This document shows, piece after piece, positions 10,759 to 23,967 of a stretch of DNA of 64,000 nt (its first letter is position 1; each line of letters begins with the position of its first letter). Source of the DNA: Leuctra nigra (taxonomy: Eukaryota; Arthropoda; Insecta; Plecoptera; Leuctridae). Where the stretch lies: the NCBI GenBank assembly GCA_934045905.1, contig OW203768.1, positions 8,956,316 to 9,020,315 of the forward strand. The letters run 5' to 3'. The position numbers and the translations under genes are program-made. The notes beneath the pieces were generated by a model. It saw only the letters and a program-made list of their open reading frames with translations. It did not search any database and was not told the DNA's origin.

Positions 10759-13747
10759 GTAAGTGAGTGAGGATGTGGTTTCTTGGTGGTTTGTGGAGAA
10801 TCGGGATTCAGAAACAGAAAGTTTACTAATATTTTATACCATTTCTTCCACAAATAAGCGGAATTTAATTTTTGATATTTCATTGAAATCGTAGATACTA
10901 TTTTTAGAAGTTTTTATTAAATATGAAATTAAAAAAAAATCAAAATAATAATTTTTGTATGCACATTTTTCATTTTCATAGATATTCAGATGTTCAATTT
11001 TTAGATATTCAACCCCTCTCAATGTGTGATTTGTTGTCAAATTTGTTTTCATTCAGAGTTAATTGTGCTAAAAAGTTCGATACCCGGCTAGGGCATTGAT
11101 ATGTGACTTTGGTGTGATGAAAGGGCGCTGTGACAGTAGCAAATCCGCTAACAAATGGTTATTTATTAATTGAATAGGTCAGCATAAGGTCGAAGAAATT
11201 GTTAATTTAAATTCATAAAAATCCAAATTCATAAGGGACTGAGACTATTTTTTATGTTTCAATAATTTTACAAAAATCCAATGATGTTTAAACAATCATT
11301 GAAGATGATAAAACATTATTTTTTTTATTTGTGTTTTGGTACAGTGATAACATTTATTAAAATTTACTGTCAGTTTTGGAATAATCTTTTATGTTTCAAT
11401 AAATGATCTTAAAGTTCATATTGCATGATCATTCGTAAAATGCAAGTAAAGCTACGCGCATTAAACCAAAATGACCATTTAAATCAAAACAAACATATCT
11501 TCTAAGCTTTAAATTCACCTTGAAGTGAGCTAGAGGTCAACGCAACAGGGTAGAAACCCTCAGTTTATCAGACCTTGAATCCTGGACCACTCAGCCTCCG
11601 CTGAGAGAAGAAGTTATTGTTTGTTGTCGAATGAAAGTGAGAAGAGATGACCGTGAAAGTGAGTTTGAAGAGAAGTTACGGTACCGAGTTCTCAGCTCAG
11701 CTGGCGACTTGGAAAGTGGGTCAGGAGACGCCCAAAGTGCGCGACCATCAAGTCGATAGACCGTGGGGGGAACCTTTCACCTTTCTTCGGCCGATGACTC
11801 CATGGATATGACAACATGAGAGTCAGGAGGAAGTCCTTGGATGGGGAATGTTTCTTGACATTGGAATGATAAAGAAAAATATATAGGAGTAGCTCCGCCT
11901 CTGAATATCACCTCTAGATATGGGAAACAACTTTTTTTTCTTTTTAGAAATGTGAACGTTTTTATTAATTTTAAGTTGTCATTAGTTCATCTTAAAGTTA
12001 GGTGAACCAGATTGTATACTTTTTCGCCTTTGTATAATCTATGGAGCCTTTTGTGTGGATTCTATTCCTCTTCTCTCGTGGCATAAAAGTATTGTACATC
12101 TTCACATTATGTAGAAAACATTTTTTTAATTGTCAGAGAAATGTTTAGTCAAATCATTGTTATATTATCTTAATTAAAGAGCTCTAAAAAGAATGTGGTA
12201 GGTAATTAAAACAATCTAATTTTAGAATAAATTCTTTGAAATGATTGTAAATATAACTTCTTTTCGTGACTTTCCTTGCACTTTCTAAAGTTGAAAATTG
12301 CACAAAGGAATCGATTGGTTAATCAACCTTTCTTCTCCGTTGCAGTTAATCGTTATTGGAAATCTCTCTGTGTGCAACAATGTCGTGCAAAGTCGTGGAC
12401 ACACACGAATGTCGTGGATATAGAATGATTATATGAAACTTGATTACAGTTAGTATCTTGATTAATCAGGGCAGCGTTGAGGTGTGTTTACTTCTTGGTA
12501 ATCTTGGCTATGCATAACTTATTATCTGTCCACTTTCGCTAGTTGACAATGCAAAGATATTCGAGTCCTACGCATTCATTTAATTTCGCGTATTGTCGCA
12601 ACAAAGGACAACAAATTTGCGTAAGTTACAATTTGTCATCTAGATTTGTCATTTCTACATAGCCGGTTTATTTTTTATCTACAGAAGTTTCTTCTATAAA
12701 CTTGTTTTCTCACAGAATGGCCTAATTATAATGCCTACTTCAAACTCCAGAGGCAATTACGTTGAATTTTAATTAAAAGATGCGTAGATTTCTAGTCTGT
12801 AAACAGTTTTCATGTATTTTAAAGAAGAATGAAAGACAAATAACTGTTTACGTGCTTCATATAATCTCTGCTGCGAGCATCGCCGAGTAGAATGCTAAGA
12901 AGGTGAGAGTATTGTGGGACGACGCAACATGGAGAGATCGACGCCAGTGTAGAACAGTGGTTGGGAAGTGGCCAAAGAAACTCGCGGAGCTCAAAACATC
13001 TTCGTTTTCGAGTGGGCTAACGTTTCCCCCCATGTTAGGGTGAGAAAGTGAATGCGAAATTTATCAAATTGCGACTTATATTTGCTCACCCACCTTAACA
13101 CCTCCTACATGAGTTAATGTTTAAATAATTTCATGCTCCATCAACAGCAGAAACATGATTTAGACAATCACATTATATTCTGTATTGTCAGTAGGAAGAA
13201 TGTACCAGTTTGTTCATAGTTTTATTATCTGTTGTAGTGGGCTTGGTACTTAGTGCACTTGACTGCCCCCGGGTCTGATTCTATAACATTTCTCCGTATA
13301 ATATCGTTTCACTGCAATGTTATTTTTGAGGAGGTTGGTAGTTTTCACGTGATATGTAAAGCGAAAATAGTTACGAAATAAGTATCTGGGTTTGATTCCA
13401 GACTTGTTTACCCGCAAATAGTTTTCATGAATCCTGAGAGTTGAGTAATTTTCCCAGTTTAGTTCCAGAATTATATAAAAATAAAATAAAACAGTGTTTA
13501 ACAGTTTGGCTGCGATTTTTTGTTGTTGTTTGTTGTATTGTTCTCTATGATTAAACATTTTTCAACCCTTAAAATTTCCTTTTAAAATTATATATAATTG
13601 AACCTACAGTTCATGGCAAAATAAATGGTATTTAAATGGTAAAATGTCTGGCTATCAAATGATGTTTAAACGAGTTATCTCAACTTGTCCTCGAATGAAT
13701 TAATCTTAGCAATGATTCACTTCTCTTTCTCTTGTCGCAGACTTGTG

Positions 13748-16700
13748 ATGCGGTTGTCACTTCTCGCCGTGCTCCTATTGGTCGGCGCTTGTCGCGCGGC
13801 GGACTCCGAGACCAAGGATTGGTCCTGGGGCAACGCAGGCGACGAGGAGAAGAAGGAAGATGCTGTGGCGGAGGAATCAGACTCGCCGACCATCATTGTA
13901 ATAGACGACGCCAAAGACAAGAACACAACAGAAGAAATCGAGGTATGAACGGAATCTTAATACAGAGAAATGTATTCCAAGAAGATAAGAAGAGATTTAT
14001 ATGATAAATTACTGAACAGAAACAATATTTAAAGCAATTCATTGTTTTCGTCATGTTTTATATAAAATTAATGAATGAAATAAATAATTTTATATAAAAC
14101 ATTACGAAATATCCCAAAACTTTGAATTGCTTTAATAATAATAATTGAAATTTTCGAAATCTTGTTTAGAACTATATTTATTTATTATCTTACTTGTAAA
14201 AAGTAACAACACATTTTTTGTCCTTTGATGAGCAAGTAAGATCTTTGAAATTGTATAATTTTTGTTTGTATATTTAGAAAATCAAGCAGCCGTTAAAAAT
14301 TGGCAACAAATTGTTGTGTCCTGATGAGAACGTAAATAAGTTCTTTCAAAATGTGTACAAGTTTTTGTTTATTTTGAAAATCTAGCAGCTTTTAAAAATA
14401 AGTAAAATCATTATCGTGGCTCCTATAAGTTAAGGATTAAGGATCCGCGAAATCACCACATTTAAGTGGAATTTACAAAAGTGACCAAAATCAGAACAAT
14501 AACACTGAGTACTTGTTCTGTTGCTAACATGACTCCTCGACGACTCCGTTGACACTTGTATTGTGACCTCCAGGGCCGCAGCTTGGGTTCCATCCGAAGC
14601 ATCGGCGGCGAGCATGTGATCGACGACATCCTCGTGTCCAACCGCCAGGGCAGGAATCTGGAAGGCTTCGACGAGGTCTACGCCGACCCCAATGTCCAGC
14701 GCGCTCTGCAGTCCGGCAACGACTCGCAGGCGAGGCAGTACATCAAGGACAGACTCTGTAACCTGGGACTCATGGCGGTAAGTGTCATCGTCGACGACAT
14801 CCTTGTCAGAACCAGAGGTTCACCGTGCTGCTGGCTTGATCATTAGCACGGCACTTCCTTTTGATTAATTTGACTGTTAATTTTTATTGTGATTATATTC
14901 TATATTTTTGTGTTTCTTTAATTTAATTTTTTTTGTATTTTGTTAAAATTCTTAAAATTCATAATTTTTATTATTTTTGCCTCTTGATTGATATCTCAGG
15001 ATGACTTGAGGAGCGAAAATTAAATGATCTGAAAAGTATGTCTACGCAACAGTGTTACATAAAGCAATACAACCATCACAATTATTGCGTAGCGAACTTT
15101 CGCGGATGTCACGCGCGTGATATAACATTGGATATTAGAGTCACGTGTTGTAAATGTCTATACCTTGAAGGTGTAGGCCAAATCACTGAACTTCTTCCTT
15201 CTCAATGCCTTGTGTAATGTTTGCAATTGTTCTGACAAGACGCTTCTACTTGCAGTGCGACGACATCGAGATCGACGCCAAGGGAACCTCCTACATCAAC
15301 CCCGACGAGGTCATCTATGCCCAGCCGGTCGCTATCAAGCCCGTGGGTCACCCTCTCCCCGCCGTCGCCGTCCGCGGACCTTCTCACGGTCACGCTCTTC
15401 GTCCTCCATACCCCGGCTATGACGGTCCCCGCCCAGGATACAACGGTCCCCGACCTGGATACGACGGTCCCCGTCCAGGCTATGACGGTCCCCGACCTGG
15501 ATATGACGGTCCCCGACCTGGCCGACCATCGGGCCCTGGCTACCTCACCGGACCTCGACCACCACTTGGGCCCATCTACGGCGCGGCTAGACCAGTCGCA
15601 CCCCCAGTGTACGAACCAATCGAGGTCGACGGTTTCCCCTCTGGACCGGGCCCCTTGAACCATCACAGCAAGAAGCCGGTGGAGGTCGTCGTCAACGCTC
15701 AGCAAGGACTCCAGCAGCATGTTCATCATCACTTCCACCACGACGCTGACGGCAAGCCCGGCGTGGGCGGCGCAGGACTGGGAGGCTCCGCTGGGGTGTA
15801 CGGGGGAGGCGTGGGACCGGCGACGTTCGGTGGAGCCGGCTATGGAGGCGGTGCGACGGTGCTAGGAGGACAGGGAGGTTTCGTCGGAGGCAACGGAGTC
15901 TATGGAGGCGTCGGACCCAATGCGCCGTTCTACAAGAAGGAGCTCAATTTGAGGAATCCGTCGTCACTTACTGGTGAGTAAAACAAAACACTGAATTAAA
16001 CAACAATGCACTATGAATTCATTAAAATAAACAACAAAAATAATCAAAATTAATACGACATTCTAGTTTGAAACGTTGACAAAAATTTCCTTTTCGCATC
16101 AAAACTTTGAAATTGATGTTTTTCTGTCAAGAAAGTTTGGCATTTCACAAATTAATTGTGGTTTATCAATTAGATTCAATTTAAAATACGCCGAAATATC
16201 GACAAAAATTTATTTGATACGAATGTCGTTTTACTATTTGGCGATAACAGTGGTGAAAAGTGAAAAGTTGAGTCATCGAGCACGTATTGAGGAAATGATT
16301 GCTTGGTTATAAAGATGGATGTTTGTTCTGCTCCAGGCAACGGCTTGACTCAAGCGAGCACCACCTACGCCAACAACTACCCCAGCTACGAGTCACCCCG
16401 CGCCGACTCCGACTGCGTGTGCATCCCCTACGACCAGTGTCCGACGTTCGCTCGCAAGGAGGACGGCCAGTCGCTGATCGACCCTCGCAACAACCCCGAC
16501 AAGAACATCGACGCCATCACCCTCGAGGACGTCGTCGTCATCACCGACGCCAACGGCACGGTCATCAAGCGCGAGCACAAGGAGGCAGATGAGGAGGCGG
16601 AGGAGAAGACCAGGAGGCGCAGGGATGCGGAGGATGATGACAAAGTTCAACCGGTAAGCAGCTCAAATCCGACATAACTTATTACATTTCAAATCACTAT

Positions 16701-19700
16701 TGGGGCCTCTTGTTGGGGTCAATGCTATCTTCCATCAAAATACTTGTCGATTTACTTGCATTTCTATCGAAGAAAAACTGTGATTATATGACTTTGAAAC
16801 AATAACAACCTCTCTCCTAATTCCCCCTAATTACTGCTTTTTGTTGCTTTCGTAATAATAAAACCCGCTTTAACCATCCATGCTTACATTAATGGAAGCA
16901 GTATTACAGAGACGTAAGTGTAAAACCAACAAAGAATACGGTAGTTGTACTTCGTTGTACTAACAGCCTATTACACTTACGCCCCTTAAATACTATCAGT
17001 GACAGCTAACTAATGGTATCTGCGCTTTCAGAGTGTGAAGGTAGGTACAAAAGGTGCACATCAAGGTTTATTTAGAATTTGGTTAGAAACGAAACTTGTA
17101 GATCAAAATAATTGACTCATAACAATGTATAAATAATATTCTGGTGATTGTAGCTGACAGACACTACAGGAGGAAAGAGATGACACTATACGCTGCACAC
17201 ATGCAAGAGAGAGAGAAACATATTATTACACATCTTGACTGACTGCATGGAGCATGGACCTGACGACAAACGACTTGACGTAATATAAAGATGAAGATCT
17301 ATCATCATGATGATTGAATGATTAGCTATGACTTGTTCATCTTTATGAATCAAATCATTTTAACATCGAAATCTCTTCAATTATAATAATATATTTGTGG
17401 TAAATCCCTTCCATAACTCCTTGTTCACGGTAATCCTCTAACTTCCTTCACATAATCATCAATCACCTCATCTCATGTCGTCATCATCTGGTGCACTCGT
17501 ATGTTGGAATCAAATGGTTGTACAAATCGTCGTCGTCATCGTCAGAACTCAGAAGTTAGGGTTGCGGAGTAGTTTAGTTAGTCACATCTGTCGTAGTTGT
17601 AGTTGTAGTTGCGTCGTCTTCTAACGGGCACACCGGTCACTCTAATCGCCTCCTCACAACACGCCTGGGGCTGTAGTTGCGGTAACTCCCCCTCCCCCTC
17701 CCCCTCCTCCTCCTGGTGGCATGGCAACTCATAGTAAGGAGTCATGCTATCATTGTTTTTCCGCAGCGTTTTAGACTGGGCGGATACGGCGGGGGAGGGG
17801 GTGGCGGAGGCGGAGGCGGCAACTATCCCGACCTCAGGATCAAGCCGACCTTCGGCGTGTCGTTCGGCCTCCCCCAGGCCGGCGGTTATCCCTTGAACCC
17901 GTTCGGCACCTATCCCGCCCTGAATCCCTACGGCGGCTCGATCGGGGGTTTGGGCGGCTTGAACCTCGGCCCGGTGTCCGTCAACCCTCTGGTCTCCGTG
18001 CAAGTCACCAAGAACGATGACGGCGATAAGATCATCAAACCTCTTGTCAACTTGCACGTGACGCCTAACGCGGGGTTGTTCCACAAGCTAGGGAGTTTGT
18101 TGCACAGTTTCAAGGGATATGGAGGTTACGGCCACGGACATGGATATGGTCACGGACATCCTCACTTCATCAAACATCAACATAATCATAATCATCTTCA
18201 TCGTTATCCTAATCATCACGGGCCTCCACCGCACTTCCATGGGCCGCATCATCACCACGGGCCCCCTCATCACGGGCCCCCTCATCATTACGAACTTCCT
18301 CATCACGGGCCCCCTCATCACGGGCCTCCTCATCATTACGAACACGAACCTCCTCATTATATCAGCCCCGAACCACCGGGCCCAATCCACTACGGGCCCA
18401 GACCCCCGTTCCGCCCACCAAACTATTACGATTATCGCACTCCTAACGAGATCCCCCAAGAGAGTAACATCGTCGTCGGCGACGGGCTCGCGTCGGAGGG
18501 TGGTTTCCGACCGATGCAAGTCAACGACGGCGACGACGATGCCTACAACGGTCCTCTCAACTCCTACCAAGAGTATTATCGGAATGCGAGGAACTTGAAC
18601 ACGACGCACACGCTGGCGCCGGCCGTGCGTGGCCAGGTGCAGTTTCCGAACGACCGCGTAAGACGCGACGTTGACGCGGCTGAGGAGGTAAGACGTGACT
18701 GACGGACGGACTGACAGGTACTGACTTGACGTTAATACTTAGCATGGGGTGTTGTGGTCATGCTAGGAGCAATACGGGATAACTCTACAGTAAACTCACT
18801 AAAACGCCAACGGTCTAGTTTTAAGAATAGTATTTCACTCAATAATTTATAGTTTTTACTTCATTTCAATTTTTTAAAGTTCTACCAAATTGTCTTTACT
18901 AAATTATAATTTTTTGCTCGTCGAATTTGACAAATATAAAAAAAAATATGACGAACTGATTTGGCATTGCCTGTTGTCTCGCTCAAAGGTACTTGAACAT
19001 TTTTAGAGGAACAAATTTGCAATAATTGTGACATCAAAGTAATGAAAATTGTATCTAAAATCGAGTTTTATCAAGGTAATTTTTAGTTTCATTCAAAAGT
19101 TTCTCTTCATGGCTGTTCAAACATTTTCGCTGAGTTAAACCCGTCTTGCAAATAGCATGAAATATGGTGAAATAGTTTAGAAAATGATCCAAAGACAACT
19201 GACTCAGCCCACCGACTTCTAACCTTCCAGTCATTTGCTCACTGCTTCAAGACAATAGTGGTCTAATTGTTGAAGAACTTTCCACCATTTAGTGACGAAT
19301 ACTCTGCTTCCTTCGTCGCTGATAACTTACAACCACGCTTTGGTGATCTCACTGTATGCAAATCAAGGCGTAACAAAGAAGTTGTCACTTGGTGAAAGTA
19401 TTGTGTGTTACTCGTCACTTGTAACCTATGACAACCTTACACTCTAATGTAATATGCTAAACAGTGGTGACAGAGAAAACAAAACAGTTGATCTTAAAAA
19501 CGGTAGATTGCACTGCACATATTAATTACTAGGAAAACGCTCAGTGTAACGCGTTGATGAGCGAGCACAGAACATGCAACATCCCCATAGTAACGATGCA
19601 CGACACGGCACAAGACGATTTTCTCTGCAATTTTTCAATCTCCATAATACTCTGGATGAATAACAGATCCATTGTGTCGTGAAGTCTTACCTACATACCT

Positions 19701-22700
19701 TCTCCAGAAATCTCTTATGACATCCCATACTAAACTCGTAAAATTACAATTGATAAATACAATTGATAAATTGATAAATACTGATTGGGCTTACAATATG
19801 TAAAATTTAATATTAAGTTGGTCTTGATCACCATGACCAATCAGAAGACATTATTTAAACTTAAACCAATTAGAGGATTTGGCCTTCGTACTGCATCCGA
19901 TTTTATGCGCTTGCTCAAAAATGCTTTCATTTTACTGTACATTGTGGATAGCTTGGCTGCTCTACAGGCCTTGCCTTGGAACAGAAGCTTAAAGAAGGCA
20001 GGGATGACAATTTAGTATACATTTTTCAAGATTATGGAATAAAATGACCTTAAAATGACAAAACTTTTGAAAATAACGAGAGATTAGACTGAAAATTGGC
20101 AAAAATGCCTAAAATGTTGGTACCAATGACCACGCGAAGTTTTAAGTTGATCGGTCAATCTGTTCTAGTTTAAATGTCAAAAATCACATGATTTTTTTTT
20201 TAAATTTGAACCAATAGGAGGATTTGGCTGAAAATTTTTATGATTGGGTACAATGTTGGTTGCAATGTTTTTGCTAAATTTCAAATTGATCAAAGCAACC
20301 AATCGAAAGACAATTTTTTTAAAATTTGAACCAATCACGGGCGCATAGAGTACGTTAGTATGTGTACAAAATTTCAGATCGATTGCTTGAGCGGTTTGAC
20401 CTGGGCTGTGACCACAAAAAAAAAAACAAAAAAAAAACAAACACACAGAGAAAGTGCCATAAGAGTACCGTGGTGACGCTCGCTACGCTCGCTCAATTAA
20501 AAGAAGTAGATAATCAATTTATTAATAAATGAGGTTAATTTTAAACAAATTTATTAATCAAGTAATCAATCACCCATTGGCAGCAACTTTCTAATCAAAT
20601 AATTACTGGTAAATCCGTTGTCAAAATATTAACATCCTAACATCATATTTCACACAAATTGATCAAATAAATAATAGGTGGAATACAAATATTCTTGTAA
20701 ATATGGTTACAAAAAGATGTTTCACTTCTAGAAAAACTGCTTTCATGTTAGATGTCGATTAAAATCTACATGATTCAGCTTCATTTCTTGAAGTAATGGA
20801 GCTATTTCATGTGGGTTCTATTCCACTTCTCTCGTGGATGAAGGTAGTTGGTTGATTGCCTTTGTAAATATATGATTATAAATAAGTTGAACTTCTTCTG
20901 TTACCTGGGACCTCGTTGTGCAGCCGAACATCGAACTAACATCCCTCAACATGTTTCAGAGGCAAGCAGGAGGTCGTTGTGGTCCCCGTCATGTCTGTTG
21001 CCGTCGCAGCGCCCTCATCAACCGTCCCGGCCTCGGCGGCCTGCAGCCCGGATACCTCAACACCAACAACCAGGGCGTCTACAACCAGAACCAGGGCGTC
21101 TACAACCAGAAGCAGGGCGTCTACAACCAGGGCGCCTTCCAGGGCAACCAGGGTGGCAACCAGGGAGCGTTCCTAGGCAACCAGGGTGTCAACCAAGGAG
21201 GATTCCTAACCGGGAATCAAGGAGTCAACCAAGGAGGATTCCTAGCTGGGAATCAAGGAGTTAACCAAGGAGGATTCCTTGCCGGGAATCAAGGAGTCAG
21301 CCAAGGAGGATTCCTAGCCGGGAATCAAGGAGTCTATAACCAGGGCTTCCTGGGTGGAAATCAACAGCAGTGTGGAAAGCGACATGCGCAGGGAATCAAC
21401 GGACGCATCAAGAACCCGGTCTACGTTGACGGAGACAGCGAGTTCGGTAAGAAGACTTTCTTTCACATTAATCGAGAATGTAGTGACGTGAAAGATGTTT
21501 TACGACTTGTGGATGGAAGGGTTTGAGTTGTGTTGTCTTGTTTCGCAGGCGAGTACCCATGGCAGGCGGCCATCTTGAAGAAGGACAGTCAAGAGAGCGT
21601 GTACGTGTGCGGCGGCACTCTGATCGACAACCTCCACGTCATCACGGCGGCTCACTGCATCAAAACGTGAGTTACACAAGTTATTGCTCAGGTGGCTCAA
21701 CCATACTGTCGTCGAAAACTAGATTATTGACATTTTGAACCTACTCTTTGAAATTTCGTTCGTCAAACATTATCTTTGAGTTTTCAATCCCCTCTTTTAC
21801 TTTGAGGACTTTTGACGACTTATAGATGTTAAAGTAGCAATACCACACGAAATGGAGCCTTTTTATATACGTATTATATTACCCTTCTCTCGTGTTGCAA
21901 TTAGTATTAATGAGACACACTCGTCAGAAATATGTATGTTTGCCGCCTCCGCTGACATCGCCCTCCCCTCTGCTCCCCCAGCTACCAAGGCCACGACCTT
22001 CGCGTGCGCCTGGGCGAGTGGGACGTGAACCACGACGTGGAGTTCTACCCGTACGAGGAGCGCGACGTGGCGGCGGTGCACATCCACCCCGAGTTCTACG
22101 CCGGCACGCTCCTGAACGACCTGGCAGTGCTGCGGCTCGCTAAGCCCGTGGACACTCAACGGGCACCACACATATCCGCGGCGTGTCTTCCGGACCCCAG
22201 GACAGACTACTCGGGACAGAGGTGCTGGACCACCGGATGGGGCAAGGACGCCTTCGGGGACTACGGCAAATACCAGAACATCCTTAAGGTAATGCCCGCT
22301 TCTTCGTTGATGCAGATCTATAAAATCAATGCAATTTGGGAAGAAAACATGCTTGTGACGATCCTCTTAGTATCTCCAAACGAATTAACTTGACTTTCAT
22401 TTGTTCCGCATAGTTTTAGGACCAGTTTCACCAATCTTTATATAATTATTATTAGTCTTTAAAGAACATTTTGCGTTTAAAAAACCTGGAAGATGCCAAT
22501 TTTTACTATATTTAAAAAGAAATCACGTAAAAAGTAAGCTTGCATTTTGGAGACTGAAGAACTTTTTTAACAAACAAACCAGATCAGTACAGTGATTGGT
22601 GTTTCCCAAAGTCGTGCTACTTGAATGGGCCCTGTCATCTGCTAGCACAGTCCTGCAGGACATCATGGCCACGTGAAGTGTAACACGCGATGTAATGTTG

Positions 22701-22977
22701 CAGGAGGTTGACGTCCCCGTGGTCTCGCATCATCAGTGTCAGTCTCAGCTGCAGCAGACGCGACTCGGATACGAGTACAGACTCCACTCCGGCATGATCT
22801 GTGCGGGAGGAGAGGAGGGCAAGGATGCCTGCAAGGTGAGCCTTCATTCAACAACATTCCTTGCAAAATATCACCTACTTCGGTGGGTCAGCTTCAGACT
22901 GCAGAGTTTAGGCAAAGATATTATGCAAACATCCGGTTATTCATTAAATCTATATGGTTTAGGCAGGCGCGTAGGAA

Positions 22978-23008
<31 letters not shown>

Positions 23009-23967
23009 GTGGAGGGAAAATCCCCCCCCCCCTCTGATTCAATACCCCTCCCTATGTTCATACATTTATATGTCAAGATAAAAATATGCTTAAAAAGTGT
23101 TAAAATCGCGTAGAAATGCACCAAATTCATGACTGAAATTCAAAAAAAAATACGGGGCTGAGCACCCGGACTCGCATTTTGCTGGGGGACCCTCCCCCCT
23201 AACCCCCCATTGTCTTCGTAGACACTAGTATTTCCAGCTCAAGTTCTTGTACAATATTACCCCCCCCCCCCCCCCCCCCCCCCCCTTGCAAATTTAGTTC
23301 CTACGCGCCTGGGTTTTTTAGGTGCTTTGGTTTGGAGATAGCAAACAGAACAGTAGGTTTGCTCGTAAAATTAAGACAGTTTTTGGCTAGAGCACATTGG
23401 ACTTCCATGATCTATAAAATACAATAGAAGCTCGTCACTTTCTTGTCAAGCTGCGACCGTTTATTGACTTTCCATATCCCTTCGCCTTATACTATTGCCA
23501 TTGTTGATGTATAGAATCGCATCAAACTGGACTTTTCAAAAGAGCTGAATGTGTCCCACGGAAAACAATGTTCACTCACATAACACAGTATTCAAACTTC
23601 TTAAGTCATAAATGTATTTTTCCTTTTCGTCAAATACAGTTAGAACAATATCTAAAATATTATCTGATGGAAAAGTAATCAGAGGGTTTTTCTACAATTT
23701 ATAAAAAAAAATCTCTCTAGTTTCGCCCCATTCTGACTCCGACGACGTTGCCTATGACAATATTAGTGTCTCCCAATGTTCTTGACCTTGAACGTCGTGT
23801 TCCAGGGTGACGGCGGCGGTCCCATGGTGTGCGAGCACGGCGGCACCTGGCAGGTGGTCGGCGTCGTCAGCTGGGGCATCGGATGCGGCCAGTACGGTGT
23901 TCCTGGCGTCTACGTGAAGGTGGCGCACTATCTCGACTGGATCCGACAGATCACACAGACCTTCTAA
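13748..23967 (+). CDS. scaf: Scarface-like clip-domain serine protease homologue, catalytically dead, about 1198 aa
   Basis: Coding exons: 13741-13942, 14574-14777, 15256-15973, 16337-16653, 17767-18687, 20924-21446, 21549-21666, 21982-22288, 22704-22835 and 23806-23967; all phases close. A signal peptide lies at residues 1-19. Exon 3 carries an acidic DP/ALQSGN/IKDRLC module; exon 4 has PGYDGPR repeats and a Gly-rich stretch. CVCIPYDQC (399-407) is the first clip cysteine cluster. A Gly- then His-rich block (about 479-690) follows, then [12 protein letters not shown] repeats (about 825-915). RCGPRHVCC (803-811) is the second clip cluster. The trypsin-like domain keeps His995 (TAAHC) and Asp1045 (NDLAVL), but GDSGGP reads GDGGGP (Gly1148), so it cannot cleave. 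Known relatives are secreted regulators of epithelial or immune protease cascades. The scarface assignment rests on architecture; another masquerade-type homologue is possible. Confidence 0.82.
15415..15525 (+). repeat. Coding tandem repeat PGYDGPR (21-bp unit)
   Basis: About five consecutive copies of a 21-bp unit encode PGYDGPR, once with Asn for Asp. They sit in exon 4 of the scarface-like gene. The third-base differences between units show some age. Confidence 0.85.
18118..18420 (+). repeat. Coding His/Pro/Gly-rich repeat (HHGPP)
   Basis: CATCAC/GGGCCC-type units encode repeated HHGPP and [10 protein letters not shown]. Roughly a hundred residues are dominated by histidine. This looks able to bind divalent metal, which is inference only. 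Confidence 0.85.
19528..20460. mobile_element. Interspersed repeat, copy 1, in scarface-like intron
   Basis: Shares its start (CTAGGAAAACGCTCAGTGTAA) and interior with 59180-59835. The interior repeats a segment with AACCAATCAGAAGACA and TTGAACCAATAGGAGGATTT two to three times. It ends near a long A-rich run (20415-20445). No coding frame; the class is unresolved. Confidence 0.55.
21050..21345 (+). repeat. Coding repeat [12 protein letters not shown] / NQGVYNQ
   Basis: Two linked arrays in exon 7: a short NQGVYNQ(N/K) series, then about four 48-bp units encoding a Gln/Asn/Gly/Phe-rich motif. They lie just after the second clip cysteine cluster and before the trypsin-like domain. Confidence 0.85.
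22964..23311. mobile_element. hAT-like MITE with 30-base poly-G and 26-base poly-C tracts
   Basis: The ends CAGGCGCGTAGGAA and TTCCTACGCGCCTG are exact inverted repeats. The flanks are GGTTTAGG and GGTTTTTTAGG, consistent with a target duplication changed by T-run slippage. Just inside the left end is G30 (22978-23007); just inside the right end is C26 (23260-23285). It lies in the last intron of the scarface-like gene. Confidence 0.65.

Noticed and set aside
15202..15741. Long antisense frame over exon 4 of the scarface-like gene
   Set aside because: It is the mirror of a repeat-rich coding exon; the sense frame has splice sites, repeats and continuity.
17578..18609. Antisense frames over exon 6
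   Set aside because: Shadows created by codon bias in the Gly/His-rich exon; no start context or domain.
22695..23130. Frames encoding poly-Gly or poly-Pro around 22980
   Set aside because: They read through the poly-G tract of an intronic MITE beyond a clear donor site at 22836.
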